A DNA stretch of 64,000 bases from Candidatus Geothrix odensensis (GTDB lineage Bacteria; Acidobacteriota; Holophagae; Holophagales; Holophagaceae), in assembly GCA_016714685.1 (NCBI GenBank), contig JADKCH010000001.1, forward strand, positions 558,001 to 622,000, written 5' to 3'. Position 1 is the first letter of the stretch, and the number at the start of each line of letters is the position of its first letter. The position numbers were made by a program, and so were the translations under genes. Below are positions 28,415 to 37,049 of the stretch, piece by piece. The notes under the pieces were generated by a model that was not told the DNA's origin, did no database searches, and saw only the letters and a program-made list of their open reading frames with translations.

Positions 28415-29389
28415 ATGCGATGCCCCGCCCTGTTCCTGCTGGCCGTTTTTGCGCTGAGTGGAAGCGCGGGAGAGGCCCCCCGCCGCCCCGTCCACACCTA
28501 TTCCATCGTGGCCCGGGATCCGGTGACGGGGGACCTGGGCGTGGCGGTGCAGAGCCACTGGTTCTCGGTGGGATCGGCGGTGCCCTGGGCCGAGCCGGGC
28601 GTGGGCGCGGTGGCCACCCAGAGCTTCACGGAGCCCAGCTACGGCCCCCTGGGCCTCGCGCTCATGAAGGCGGGGAAGTCCGCCCCCGAAGCCATGAAGG
28701 CCCTGCTGACGGCCGACTCGGACCGCGAGGTGCGGCAGGTGGCCATGGTGGACGCCCAGGGCCGCGCCGCGGCGCACACCGGGGCCAAGTGCATCCAGGC
28801 GGCGGGACACGAGGTGGGCGAGGGCTTCACCGTGGAAGCCAACCTCATGGACAAGGCCACGGTCTGGCCCGCCATGGCCAGGGCCTTCCGCGCGACCAAG
28901 GGCGACCTCGCGGATCGCCTGCTGGCGGCCCTTCGCGCTGCCCAGGCCGAGGGCGGCGACCTCCGCGGCCAGCAGAGCGCGGCCATCCTCATCGTGAAGG
29001 GCAAACCCTCAGGACAGCCCTGGAACGACCGGCTCTTCGACCTGCGGGTCGAGGACCACCCGGATCCGCTGAAGGAACTCGCTCGCCTCATCCAGCTGCG
29101 CCGGGCCTACCGGCTCATGGACGAAGGCGACGGCTTCGTCACCGCCGGAAAATGGGCCGAAGCCAAGGCCGCCTATGAGGCTGCTGCCAAGCTGGCCCCC
29201 GGCATCTGGGAGATGCCCTTCTGGCAGGCCGTGGCCCTGGCCTCCAGCGGCAAGCGGAACGAAGCCCTGCCCATCTTCAAGCAGGTCTTCGCCGCCGAGC
29301 CCTTCTGGAAGCGCCTCGTGCCCCGGCTCGCCGAGGTGGATCAGCTGCCCAAGGACCTCGCGCTGCTGAAGGCCATCGAGGCCCAGTAG
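28415..29389 (+). CDS. Exported DUF1028-family protein
   Basis: 324 aa with a signal peptide (CPALFLLAVFALSGSAG). The N-terminal two thirds match DUF1028 (Ntn-hydrolase-like proteins of unknown role): HTYSIVARDPVTGDLGVAVQSHWFSVGSAVPWAEPGVGAVATQ, then HTGAKC and ANLM. The C terminus has helical TPR-like sequence (GKWAEAKAAYEAAAKLAP). GGAG 5 nt before ATG 28415 supports the start. Confidence 0.8.
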   Translation: MRCPALFLLAVFALSGSAGEAPRRPVHTYSIVARDPVTGDLGVAVQSHWFSVGSAVPWAEPGVGAVATQSFTEPSYGPLGLALMKAGKSAPEAMKALLTADSDREVRQVAMVDAQGRAAAHTGAKCIQAAGHEVGEGFTVEANLMDKATVWPAMARAFRATKGDLADRLLAALRAAQAEGGDLRGQQSAAILIVKGKPSGQPWNDRLFDLRVEDHPDPLKELARLIQLRRAYRLMDEGDGFVTAGKWAEAKAAYEAAAKLAPGIWEMPFWQAVALASSGKRNEALPIFKQVFAAEPFWKRLVPRLAEVDQLPKDLALLKAIEAQ

Positions 29390-29393
29390 GGCG

Positions 29394-29833
29394 GCGAATT
29401 CACCACGAAGACCACCAAGACCACGAAGCAAAGAACAGGTCCTTATTCGCGGTCTTCCTGTGGGCAGCCACACAGAGCAAGAGCTCCTCTTCGTGGTCAA
29501 TCAGTTCTCTTTTTTTTGGGTTCGACCTTCGGCGCCAGGATCATCCGCAGGCCATAGGCGAATTCACCACGAAGACCACCAAGACCACGAAGCAAAGAAC
29601 AGGTCCTTATTCGCGGTCTTCCTGTCTTCGTGGTCAATCAGTTCTCTTTTTTGTGTGGTTCGACCTTCGGCGCCAGGATCATCCGCAGGCCATAGGCGAA
29701 TTCACCACGAAGACCACCAAGACCACGAAGCAAAGAACAGGTCCTTATTCGCGGTCTTCCTGTCTTCGTGGTCAATCAGTTCTCTTTTTTGTGTGGTTCG
29801 ACCTTCGGCGCCAGGATCATCCGCAGGCCATAG
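29394..29833. repeat. Three tandem copies of the lspA 3' end plus downstream sequence
   Basis: Copy 1 is 29394-29557 (164 bp), copy 2 is 29558-29695 and copy 3 is 29696-29833. Copies 2 and 3 are identical over 138 bp. Copy 1 differs by an insertion of about 26 bp and small changes in the T-tract. Each copy holds the last ~18 codons of lspA, its stop, and a CCACGAAG-rich stretch with an internal inverted repeat (GACCACGAAG / CTTCGTGGTC). Only copy 3 joins the intact gene. Confidence 0.95.
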
Positions 29834-30267
29834 AGGATGGCCCCCACGAGGATGAAGCTGTCGGCGAGGTTGAAGGTCCAGTAGTGCCAGGTGCCGAACA
29901 CGAAGTCGAGGAAGTCCACCACCGCGCCGCGGTAGAGGCGGTCGATGCCGTTCCCCATGGCGCCGCCCAGGATGAGCCCCAGCGCGAAGCGCTCCCAGGC
30001 CGGGGTCTCCCTCGCCAGGAAGAGGCGGCCGAAGTAGACGAGCGCGGCCAGCCCGGCCAAGGCGAAGAGCACGTACCGCGCCGTGGCGGGAAGCCAGGTC
30101 AGGCTGCCGAAGATGGCGCCCCGGTTGAAGCCCAGTGTCAGATAGAAGAATCCCTTGATGACAGGCAGGGATTCCCCCTCCCCGATCGTCCGCAGGATCC
30201 AGGCCTTGGAGCCGAGATCGGCGATCAGCGCCGAAACCGGCAGGAGCAGCCAGAGGAGGCGGCGCAC
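29776..30267 (-). CDS. lspA: Lipoprotein signal peptidase LspA
   Basis: 163-aa inner-membrane aspartyl protease that removes the signal peptide from diacylglyceryl-modified prolipoproteins. Four hydrophobic helices are visible. The catalytic aspartates lie in GGAMGNGIDRLYRGAVVDFLDF and FNLADSFILVG. The GTG at 30267 overlaps the ileS stop (TAGTG), a common ileS-lspA arrangement. Its 3' end is part of a tandem duplication, but the reading frame is intact. Confidence 0.93.
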   Translation of the reverse strand: MRRLLWLLLPVSALIADLGSKAWILRTIGEGESLPVIKGFFYLTLGFNRGAIFGSLTWLPATARYVLFALAGLAALVYFGRLFLARETPAWERFALGLILGGAMGNGIDRLYRGAVVDFLDFVFGTWHYWTFNLADSFILVGAILYGLRMILAPKVEPHKKEN

Positions 30268-33059
30268 TAGCCCACCACCGAGGCGCAGCGCACACAGAGC
30301 GCGGCATCCTCGCCGGCTCCATGGCCACCCTTGTGGTTCCAGCAGCGGGGGCACTTCTGCCCCTCATGGGTGGTGACGGTGACGATGGGCCCGATGGCCG
30401 CGCTCGAAGCTGCGCTTCGCGCGATGGAGGACACCACCAGCAGGTCGTCCAGGGACTCTCCGAGGGTATCCAATAGGTCCCATTCGGACGGATCCTTCAG
30501 CGTGATCTCCACAGCCGCATCCAGGCTGGTGCCAATGGTCTTGGCGGCACGGTGGGGTTCCATCGCCGCCTGGACGGCTTCACGCACCGCCCAAAGCTTT
30601 TCCCACTTCGGCTCAGCAGCCGTGCCGCCGAGCTCAGGGAACCGCTGCTCGTGCACGCTGCCCTCGACGCCGGGGATCTGCTCCCAGGCCTCGTCGGCGG
30701 TGAAGCTCATGACCGGTGCCAGCAGGGTGCAGAGCCCCTTCGCCAGCTCCCAGCAGGTGGCGCGGCAGCTGCGGCGGCGGGCGGAATCGAGCGCGTCGCA
30801 GTAGAGCCGGTCCTTGATGATTTCGAAGTAGCGGCCCGAGAGCTCCAGCTGGCAGAACCCGTGGATGGCCTGGGTGGCGCAGTGGAACTCGAAGCGCGTG
30901 TAGGCGTCCCGGGCTTCCACCGTGGTGCGGGCGAAGGCTTCGAGCACCCAACGGTCGAGAGGCGCCAGATCCGCCTCGGCCACGACATCCTTCGCCGGGT
31001 CGAAATCCGCCAGGGCCCCCAGCAGGAAGCGCAAGGTGTTGCGGATCTTGCGGTAGGCGTCGGCGCTGCGGTCGAGGATCTCCTTGGAGATGCGGATGTC
31101 CTCGCTGTAGTCGCAGCTGGCGGCCCACCAGCGCAGGATGTCGGCACCCAGGGTCTTGAGGATCTCCTCGGGGGTGATGACGTTGCCCAGGCTCTTGGAC
31201 ATCTTCTGGCCCTTGCCGTCCAGCACGAAGCCGTGGGTGACCACCTGCTTGTAGGGCTTGGTGCCGGTGGCGGCCAGATTGAAGAGTAGCGAGCTGTGGA
31301 ACCAGCCGCGGTGCTGGTCCGAGCCTTCCAGGTAGATGAACTGGCTGTAGTCGGAGCGGCTCAGCTCCGGGTGGGCTTCGCACACCACGGAGGCGCTGAC
31401 GCCCGAATCGATCCACACATCGAGGATGTCCGTCTCATTCTGGAAGGCCTTGGAGCCGCACTTGCACACGGCACCCGCAGGCAGCAGCTGCTCGACAGGG
31501 AGCTCTGCCCAGGCCTCGATGCCACCCTTCTCGATGGCCGCCGAGGCGATCTCGAAGATGGAGTCCGCCACCAGGGGCTCGCCGCAGGCTTCGCAACGCA
31601 GCACGGTGATGGGCGTGCCCCAGGCGCGCTGGCGGCTGATGCACCAGTCGGGTCGCCCCGCGATCATGGCGTGGATGCGGTTCTGGCCCTGGGCGGGGAT
31701 CCACTGGGTCTGCTCGACGCCTTCGATGCCCAGCTCGCGGAGGGTGCGGCCCTTCCCGGCCAGCTCCGAATCCATGGTGATGAACCACTGTTCGGTGGCT
31801 CGGAAGAGGATGGGCGTCTTGGTGCGCCAGCAGTGGGGATAGCTGTGGGTCAGCGTCTCCTCGTGGAGCAGCGCCCCGATGCGGCGGAGCTTATCCACCA
31901 CCAGCGGGTTGCACTCGAAGATGTTCTTCCCCTCCAACTCGGGGTCATCCACCGCGGGAAGGAACTTCCCATCGGGGCCCACCAGCTGGAGGAGGCCGAG
32001 GTGGTGGGCCAGGTTGAAGTCGTCCACGCCATGATCGGGCGCGGTATGCACCAGGCCAGTGCCAGTGTCAGCGACGACATAGTCAGCCAGCAGGACGGGG
32101 CTCTGGCGGTCGATCCAGGGATGTCGGGCCACGAGGGTCTGGAACTCTTTGCCCTTGCGGACCTCCACCGTGTGCAGCTCCAGGCCCAGTTTCTTCGCGA
32201 AATCCTCGCGCAGCGTCACGGCCACCACATAGTGCTTGTCGCCAGCGCGCACCACGGCGTATTCCAAGTCGGGATGCATGGCCACCGCCAGGTTGCTCGG
32301 CAAGGTCCAGGGCGTGGTGGTCCAGATCGGCACGAACATGGGTGAGGGCAGGTCCAGGCGCTCGGCCTCAGCCTCGGTGACCGGAAAAGCCACAGTGATG
32401 GCAGGGCTGGTCTTGTCGGCGTATTCCACCTCGGCCTCGGCCAGGGCCGTGCGGGCGCCGTAGCTCCAGTGCACCACCTTCAGCTTGCGGGTGACGCTGC
32501 CGCTCTTGAAGAGCTTCGCCAGGTGACGCACGGTCTCGGCTTCGTAGCCGGGGTCCATGGTCACGTAGGGCTGCTCCCAGGCGCCCAGCACGCCCAGGCG
32601 TTGGAAGGCCGTGCGCTGGGTGTCGATCCACTTCTGTGCGTAGACACGACACCTCTGCAGGAAGTCGGCGCGGCTCATCTCCCGCCGCTTGGGTCCAAGG
32701 TCCTTTTCGACTGCATGCTCGATGGGCAGGCCGTGGCAGTCCCAGCCCGGCACATAGGGCGATTCATAGCCCTCCATCCAGCGGGACTTCACCACCACGT
32801 CCTTGAGGATCTTGTTCAGCGCGTGGCCCATGTGGATGGCGCCATTGGCATAGGGCGGGCCGTCGTGCAGCACCTCCCGGCCCCTGCCCTTCCCGGCCGC
32901 GTTGTCGGCCTTGCGCTTGGCCTCGATGCGGCGGTACAGGCTTTCGGCCTTCCAGCGCTCCAGCCGCTTGGGCTCGCGCTGCGGCAGGTCCGCCTTCATG
33001 GGGAAGTCGGTCTTCGGCAGGAAAACAGAGTACTTTTTAACCGGAGCTTGCTCGCTCAT
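30267..33059 (-). CDS. ileS: Isoleucyl-tRNA synthetase
   Basis: 930-aa class I aminoacyl-tRNA synthetase. The HIGH-type motif is HMGH (residues 76-79) and the KMSKS loop is at 619-623. The editing domain contains TTPWTLPSNLAV, and a C-terminal zinc finger (CPRCWNHKG...CVRC) is present, as in the bacterial form. The ATG at 33059 (MSEQAPVKKY) has GAGG upstream; a longer open frame to 33140 looks non-coding. It is followed directly by lspA. Confidence 0.97.
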   Translation of the reverse strand: MSEQAPVKKYSVFLPKTDFPMKADLPQREPKRLERWKAESLYRRIEAKRKADNAAGKGRGREVLHDGPPYANGAIHMGHALNKILKDVVVKSRWMEGYESPYVPGWDCHGLPIEHAVEKDLGPKRREMSRADFLQRCRVYAQKWIDTQRTAFQRLGVLGAWEQPYVTMDPGYEAETVRHLAKLFKSGSVTRKLKVVHWSYGARTALAEAEVEYADKTSPAITVAFPVTEAEAERLDLPSPMFVPIWTTTPWTLPSNLAVAMHPDLEYAVVRAGDKHYVVAVTLREDFAKKLGLELHTVEVRKGKEFQTLVARHPWIDRQSPVLLADYVVADTGTGLVHTAPDHGVDDFNLAHHLGLLQLVGPDGKFLPAVDDPELEGKNIFECNPLVVDKLRRIGALLHEETLTHSYPHCWRTKTPILFRATEQWFITMDSELAGKGRTLRELGIEGVEQTQWIPAQGQNRIHAMIAGRPDWCISRQRAWGTPITVLRCEACGEPLVADSIFEIASAAIEKGGIEAWAELPVEQLLPAGAVCKCGSKAFQNETDILDVWIDSGVSASVVCEAHPELSRSDYSQFIYLEGSDQHRGWFHSSLLFNLAATGTKPYKQVVTHGFVLDGKGQKMSKSLGNVITPEEILKTLGADILRWWAASCDYSEDIRISKEILDRSADAYRKIRNTLRFLLGALADFDPAKDVVAEADLAPLDRWVLEAFARTTVEARDAYTRFEFHCATQAIHGFCQLELSGRYFEIIKDRLYCDALDSARRRSCRATCWELAKGLCTLLAPVMSFTADEAWEQIPGVEGSVHEQRFPELGGTAAEPKWEKLWAVREAVQAAMEPHRAAKTIGTSLDAAVEITLKDPSEWDLLDTLGESLDDLLVVSSIARSAASSAAIGPIVTVTTHEGQKCPRCWNHKGGHGAGEDAALCVRCASVVG

Positions 33060-33144
33060 CGGCGCCCTCGTGCGTCGGGGGGCGCACCCAAGCGCCCCGG
33101 GGTTGATCTCCCAGTTCACCACGGAAAGCCCTGCAGTCACAAGG

Positions 33145-33172
33145 GAAAGGGCCCGGATGACCGGGCCCTTTC
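33145..33172 (-). terminator. Strong hairpin between mscL and ileS
   Basis: A perfect 12-bp stem GAAAGGGCCCGG (33145-33156) / CCGGGCCCTTTC (33161-33172) with a 4-nt loop lies 17 bp after the mscL stop in the minus-strand direction. The following T-tract is weak (CCTTGTG). It probably separates the mscL and ileS transcripts. Confidence 0.75.
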
Positions 33173-33188
33173 AGGGAGTTGAAGCGGT

Positions 33189-33578
33189 TCAGAGCTGGCT
33201 GGTGCAGTGCTTGCAGCGGGTGGCCTTGAGGGGCACCTGCTCCAGGCAGGCCGGACACTCCCTGGTGTCGGGCGCGGCGGGAGCCTCTTCCTTCTTGATG
33301 AACCGCCCCAGGAGCTTGATCAGCACCAGGAAGATCACCAGGGCGATGATCAGGAAGTTGACAGACGCGCCCAGGACAGCGCCGATGCGAAACTTGCCGA
33401 GGACCCACTCCTCCCACTTGATGTTGGCGGGCAGCACATAGGTCACCAGGGGCATCACCATGCCGTCCACGAAGGCGGTGACGATCTTGCCGAAGGCACC
33501 GCCCACGACCACGGCCACCGCCAAGTCGATGACGTTGCCCTTCATGATGAAGGCCTTGAACTCGTCTTTCATGGACAT
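33189..33578 (-). CDS. mscL: Large-conductance mechanosensitive channel MscL with C-terminal zinc ribbon
   Basis: 129 aa. The MscL core is complete: amphipathic N-terminal helix KDEFKAFIMKGNVIDLAVAVVVGGAFGKIV, a periplasmic loop and the second helix FLIIALVIFLVLIKLL. It opens under membrane tension to release solutes. After the core, a CPACLEQVPLKATRCKHC segment forms a CxxC-CxxC zinc-ribbon-like tail in place of the usual C-terminal helix bundle. GGAGGG precedes ATG 33578. Confidence 0.95.
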   Translation of the reverse strand: MSMKDEFKAFIMKGNVIDLAVAVVVGGAFGKIVTAFVDGMVMPLVTYVLPANIKWEEWVLGKFRIGAVLGASVNFLIIALVIFLVLIKLLGRFIKKEEAPAAPDTRECPACLEQVPLKATRCKHCTSQL

Positions 33579-33596
33579 GACGTCCCTCCGGAAAGG

Positions 33597-33622
33597 GCGG
33601 CGGGGGCCGGAGCCCCCGCCGC
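33597..33622 (-). terminator. Hairpin downstream of the first ompA-like gene
   Basis: Perfect 11-bp G+C-rich arms GCGGCGGGGGC (33597-33607) and GCCCCCGCCGC (33612-33622) enclose CGGA, 14 bp after the stop of the ompA-like gene on the minus strand. The following sequence is CCTTTCC, a poor T-run, but the position fits a terminator. Confidence 0.7.
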
Positions 33623-33635
33623 TGGGTCATCCGAC

Positions 33636-34778
33636 CTACTTGGCGGCCTTCTTCGCGGGCTTCTTGGGAGCGGGAGCACTGGCGTCAACGATGCCCGTCT
33701 CGGTCTTGCGGACTTCGGCCTTCCCGTCGCCGACCTTCACGTCGATCTCGACCCGGCGATTCTTCGCCTGGCCTTCCTTGGTGGCATTGTCGGCGATGGG
33801 CTTGTCGGGACCGACGCCGACCGTGGTGATCTTCGCGGCGGGGATTCCCGAATCCACCAGGACCTTGGCCACGGCATCGGCGCGGCGCTTGGCCAGCGCC
33901 TTGTTCAGAGCCTTGCCACCCAGCGAGGAAGTGTGGCCGCTGACTTCCAGGGAATAGGCGCCGGGATAGGCCTTGAGCCCCTCGGCCACCTTCTGGATGG
34001 CGGCGGTGGCATCGGCGCCAAGCTCAGCCTTGTTGTTGGCGAAGTGGAGCACGGCCTCGTCCAGCACGATCTTGGCCGGCGGAGGCGGGGGCGGGGGAGG
34101 CGGCACGGGCTTGGCGATCGCCTTCGGCGGCTCGGGAGCGGGCGGGGGCGGGGGAGGCGCCACCGGCTCAGGCTTGGGTTCAGGCTTCGGCACCACCGGG
34201 GCAGGGGCGGGCGCGGGAATGGCCTTCCGGCCGCCACCCCAGGTGTAGCCGAGACCCAGCGTGACCAGGTATTCCATGCGGGACTTGGGCAGTTCCACGC
34301 TCACGACCTTGGCGCTCAGGTCCAGCAGGAAATGCTCGGCGGGTCGGCCCATCAGGCCCAAGCCAGCGTGGTAGTTGAAGCGGGTGGTGTCCTCCCCGCT
34401 GGGCGAATAGTCCTTGCCGACCTTGGTTCCCCCCAGGCCCGCCGCGAGGTACGGATACCAGTTGTCCGCGCCAGGGCGGAAGTTGAACAGGCCGGAGAGC
34501 AGCAGGTGGGTCTCCTCTCCCGAGGGAGCGCCCGGGATCTTGTCAGCCTCCAGGTCATGGCGCAGCACCCGCAGGTCGATGCCCCAACGGTCGGTGTACC
34601 AGTGTCCGACGCCCGCGCCGAGATGGAACTGATCCTTCAACTCGATGGAGAACGGTGGAAAGTTCTTGTCCTTGTCGAACATGGTCTGGCCCACATGGCC
34701 GGCAACCCAGGCGGTCCCCTGCTGGGCAGAAAGCGTCAAAGCCGTCCCGGCGAGCAGGAGCATTACGGTTTTTTTCAT
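33636..34778 (-). CDS. OmpA-family outer membrane protein (copy 1)
   Basis: 380 aa. A signal peptide (VMLLLAGTALTLSA) is followed by a beta-barrel-like N-terminal domain (about 20-185), a Pro-rich linker with two runs of eight or more prolines, and an OmpA-like peptidoglycan-binding domain (LHFANNKAELGADATAAI ... SLEVSGHTSSLGGKALNKALAKRRADAV ... RRVEIDV). The tail is Lys/Ala-rich. It probably anchors the outer membrane to peptidoglycan. It is a paralogue of the gene upstream. GGGAGG precedes the start. Confidence 0.9.
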   Translation of the reverse strand: MKKTVMLLLAGTALTLSAQQGTAWVAGHVGQTMFDKDKNFPPFSIELKDQFHLGAGVGHWYTDRWGIDLRVLRHDLEADKIPGAPSGEETHLLLSGLFNFRPGADNWYPYLAAGLGGTKVGKDYSPSGEDTTRFNYHAGLGLMGRPAEHFLLDLSAKVVSVELPKSRMEYLVTLGLGYTWGGGRKAIPAPAPAPVVPKPEPKPEPVAPPPPPPAPEPPKAIAKPVPPPPPPPPPAKIVLDEAVLHFANNKAELGADATAAIQKVAEGLKAYPGAYSLEVSGHTSSLGGKALNKALAKRRADAVAKVLVDSGIPAAKITTVGVGPDKPIADNATKEGQAKNRRVEIDVKVGDGKAEVRKTETGIVDASAPAPKKPAKKAAK

Positions 34779-35095
34779 CGGGTCCTCCCAAAGCGAGGTG
34801 TGACCTCCATCACACGCTAACCTCTCGAACAGGCTGGTTCAAATGAAAACACGCACGTTAACCTCCAGGATTCACTCTGGAATCCATGGTCTGCCTGGAG
34901 GCAATTGGCATTTTTCAACCGTCATGACAGCCGCTTGCCGATCTGTACCTGTTACCTCAAGCGGATGCCCGACCTGGGTTGGGAACACACTTTTGAATCA
35001 TACAAAGGCCCCTCCGGCGACGCCGGTTCCGGGGCAAACCCAAAGCAGAGAGCCAGGGAATCCCTGGCTCTCTGCTTCTGAGGAAAACGGCTGTC
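34779..35095. other. Intergenic region between the two ompA-like genes
   Basis: 317 bp with no gene. It holds the terminator of the upstream ompA-like gene (35043-35077). A candidate minus-strand promoter for the downstream copy is TTGAAC (34837-34842) with TAGCGT (34814-34819), 17 nt apart. Separate promoters and terminators suggest that the paralogues are transcribed independently. Confidence 0.45.
35043..35077 (-). terminator. Terminator hairpin of the second ompA-like gene
   Basis: A near-perfect stem with arms AAGCAGAGAGCCAGG (35043-35057) and CCTGGCTCTCTGCTT (35063-35077) starts 18 bp after the ompA-like stop on the minus strand. A TTTG stretch follows. Confidence 0.8.
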
Positions 35096-36235
35096 CTACT
35101 TGACGGCTTTCTTGACGGGTTTCCGGGGCGAGGGGGCCGGCAGGGTTGCCTCGACCACGCCGGTCTCATTCTTGCGGATCTCGGTCTTGCCGTCCTTGAC
35201 CTGGACGTCGATCTCCACGCGCCGGTTCTTGGCCTGGCCTTCCTTGGTCTTGTTGTCGGCGATGGGCTTGTCGGGGCCCATGCCCACGGTGGACACCCGC
35301 GAGGCCGCCACGCCGGATTCGATCAGGACGTTGGCCACCGCGTCGGCCCGCAGCTTGGACAGGGACTTGTTGAGGGCCTTGCCGCCCACGGAGGAGGTGT
35401 GGCCGCTCACCACCAGGGCATAGTCGCCCTGGTAGGCCTTGAGACCAACGGCCACTTTCTGGATGGCCGCCTTGGCATCGGGCCCCAATTCGGCCTTGCC
35501 ATTGGCGAAGTGCAGCACCGCTTCATCCAGCACGATCTTCGCGGGAGGTGGTGGCGGCGGCGGAGGCGGGACGGGCTTGGCGATCTCCTTAGGCGGCGCG
35601 GGGGCTGGAGGGGGTGGCGGGGCCACAGGTTCAGGCTTGGGCTCCGGCTTTGGCGCGGGCGCCGGCTCAGGAACCGGGGCCGGAGCTGGCGCCGGGGCAG
35701 CCTTCCGACCTCCCCAGACATACCCCAAACCCACGGTCGCCAGGAACTCTGTCCGGGCGTCCATGTGGGGGCCGATCCGAACAGCACGGCCATTGAGGTC
35801 AAGCAGCAGGCTGTCTGTCAGCTTGCCCATGATCCCGAGACCACCGTGATAGTTGTACTTGGTGGTGCCGTCGCTCTTCCCAGAAAAGGGTGAGCCGATG
35901 TTGGTGGCCCCCAGCCCCGCCATCATGTAGGGGTGCCAGTTGCTGGCCCCCGGACGTAGGTTCAGCAGGCCGGAAGCAAACAGGTGAACCTCCTGGCTCT
36001 TGGCAGCCCCCGGGACATTCTTGGGCTGGATGTCGGTGCGCAGAAGGCGGAGGTCCAGGCCGAGGAGATCCGTGTACCAGTGCCCGGCGCCGACCCCGAG
36101 GTGCAGCTGGTCCTTGAGGCTCGACCCCTTCCCGAATCGGGTCTGGCCAAGGTGACCCGTGACCCAGGACTGTCCCTCCTGGGCCTGGATCATCAGACTG
36201 GCGCCTGCCAGCAGCAGAAAGAAGAGTTTTCTCAT
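35096..36235 (-). CDS. OmpA-family outer membrane protein (copy 2)
   Basis: 379 aa with the same architecture as its neighbour at 33636-34778: signal peptide (LFFLLLAGASLMIQA), beta-barrel-like domain with LGAGAGHWYTD-type motifs, a Pro/Ala/Lys-Pro linker, and a C-terminal OmpA domain (LHFANGKAELGPDAKAAI ... VVSGHTSSVGGKALNKSLSKLRADAV ... KNRRVEIDV). AGGAGGT gives a strong start at ATG 36235. The pair probably arose by gene duplication, with most divergence in the barrel. Confidence 0.9.
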   Translation of the reverse strand: MRKLFFLLLAGASLMIQAQEGQSWVTGHLGQTRFGKGSSLKDQLHLGVGAGHWYTDLLGLDLRLLRTDIQPKNVPGAAKSQEVHLFASGLLNLRPGASNWHPYMMAGLGATNIGSPFSGKSDGTTKYNYHGGLGIMGKLTDSLLLDLNGRAVRIGPHMDARTEFLATVGLGYVWGGRKAAPAPAPAPVPEPAPAPKPEPKPEPVAPPPPPAPAPPKEIAKPVPPPPPPPPPAKIVLDEAVLHFANGKAELGPDAKAAIQKVAVGLKAYQGDYALVVSGHTSSVGGKALNKSLSKLRADAVANVLIESGVAASRVSTVGMGPDKPIADNKTKEGQAKNRRVEIDVQVKDGKTEIRKNETGVVEATLPAPSPRKPVKKAVK

Positions 36236-36382
36236 GATTACCTCCTGTATGGGCGGGGCCTCTGTCCCACGCGATTCCGCACCCAATCCTCATCGGTAGT
36301 CTGACTGGAAACCGGAGAATTTCTTCATCCGCTCGAATTTTTTCGCTCGATCCGCAGTGGGTATCGGGGGTTGCCGCCTTGA

Positions 36383-36471
36383 GCGCAGCCCCCGTCTCCA
36401 CGGTGGCGCCCTCCTGGACATGCACGGTCATGACGGTTCCGTTGGTGGTGGTCTTCAGCTCGTTCTGCATC
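36383..36471 (-). pseudogene. Fragment duplicated from the 3' end of the biotinyl-carrier gene
   Basis: These 89 bp match 36540-36628, inside the adjacent biotinyl gene, at 85 of 89 positions with a constant offset of 157 bp. The translated fragment reads MQNELKTTTNGTVMTVHVQEG and lacks the biotinylation MKM context and the start of the domain, so it is a non-functional remnant. Confidence 0.85.
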
Positions 36472-36477
36472 CTCTTG

Positions 36478-36496
36478 GTATTGCCTTCGGCAATAC
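36478..36496 (-). terminator. Hairpin between biotinyl gene and its duplicated fragment
   Basis: Arms GTATTGCC (36478-36485) and GGCAATAC (36489-36496) around TTC lie 15 bp past the biotinyl gene stop on the minus strand. Flanking CTTG and CAAG extend the stem with one bulge. No T-run follows. It may end the accC-type transcript. Confidence 0.45.
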
Positions 36497-36510
36497 GCAA
36501 GACCCCCTAT

Positions 36511-37035
36511 TCAGGCCTCGGGCGCCACCACCGTAATAAGCGCAGCCCCCGTCTCCACGGTGGCGCCCTCCTGGACATGCACGGTCGCAACGGTTCCGGT
36601 GGTGGTGGTCTTCAGCTCGTTCTGCATCTTCATCGCCTCCATGACGAGGAGGGTCTGGCCTTCCTGGACCTGATCCCCGGCCTTCACGAGCAGCTTCACG
36701 ATCTTGCCGGGCATGGGGGAGGTCAGCAGCCCTCCCCCGGCGCCTGTTCCACCACCGCCGGACAGCAGGGCGCGGCGGGGATCCACCAGGGAGAATTCAT
36801 AGGCGCCGTCGTAAAGCATGGCGCGGTAGGAGTGGGCTTCGGGATCCGGGGACTTGGCCTGGTCCAGGCGGACCTCCACGGAGCGGCCCTCCATGAGAAT
36901 CGAATAGCAGCCAGGCTCCAGTTCGAGGATGTCGATGGGGTGCCCCTGCCCTTCCCAGACCAGCGTCGTCACGCCGTCCTGGTGGAGCAGTTCCACATCT
37001 TTGGATTCTTTGCCGAGGATCAGTGAACGTTTCAT
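36511..37035 (-). CDS. Biotinyl-carrier protein of an acyl-CoA/pyruvate-type carboxylase
   Basis: 174 aa. The C-terminal biotinyl domain has the biotinylation motif EAMKMQNE preceded by SPMPGKIVKLLVKAGD and ends VQEGATVETGAALITVVAPEA. The N-terminal ~100 residues match the linker region found in the alpha subunits of propionyl- and methylcrotonyl-CoA carboxylases, and a Gly-rich hinge separates the parts. GAGGAG 6 nt before ATG 37035 supports that start. It follows the biotin carboxylase gene by 14 bp. No carboxyltransferase subunit is present nearby. Confidence 0.85.
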   Translation of the reverse strand: MKRSLILGKESKDVELLHQDGVTTLVWEGQGHPIDILELEPGCYSILMEGRSVEVRLDQAKSPDPEAHSYRAMLYDGAYEFSLVDPRRALLSGGGGTGAGGGLLTSPMPGKIVKLLVKAGDQVQEGQTLLVMEAMKMQNELKTTTTGTVATVHVQEGATVETGAALITVVAPEA

Positions 37036-37049
37036 AGGCATCTCCTCAG

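Noticed and set aside
29394..29833. Possible CRISPR array
   Set aside because: Units are 138-164 bp, contiguous and contain coding sequence of lspA; there are no short repeats alternating with unique spacers and no cas genes.
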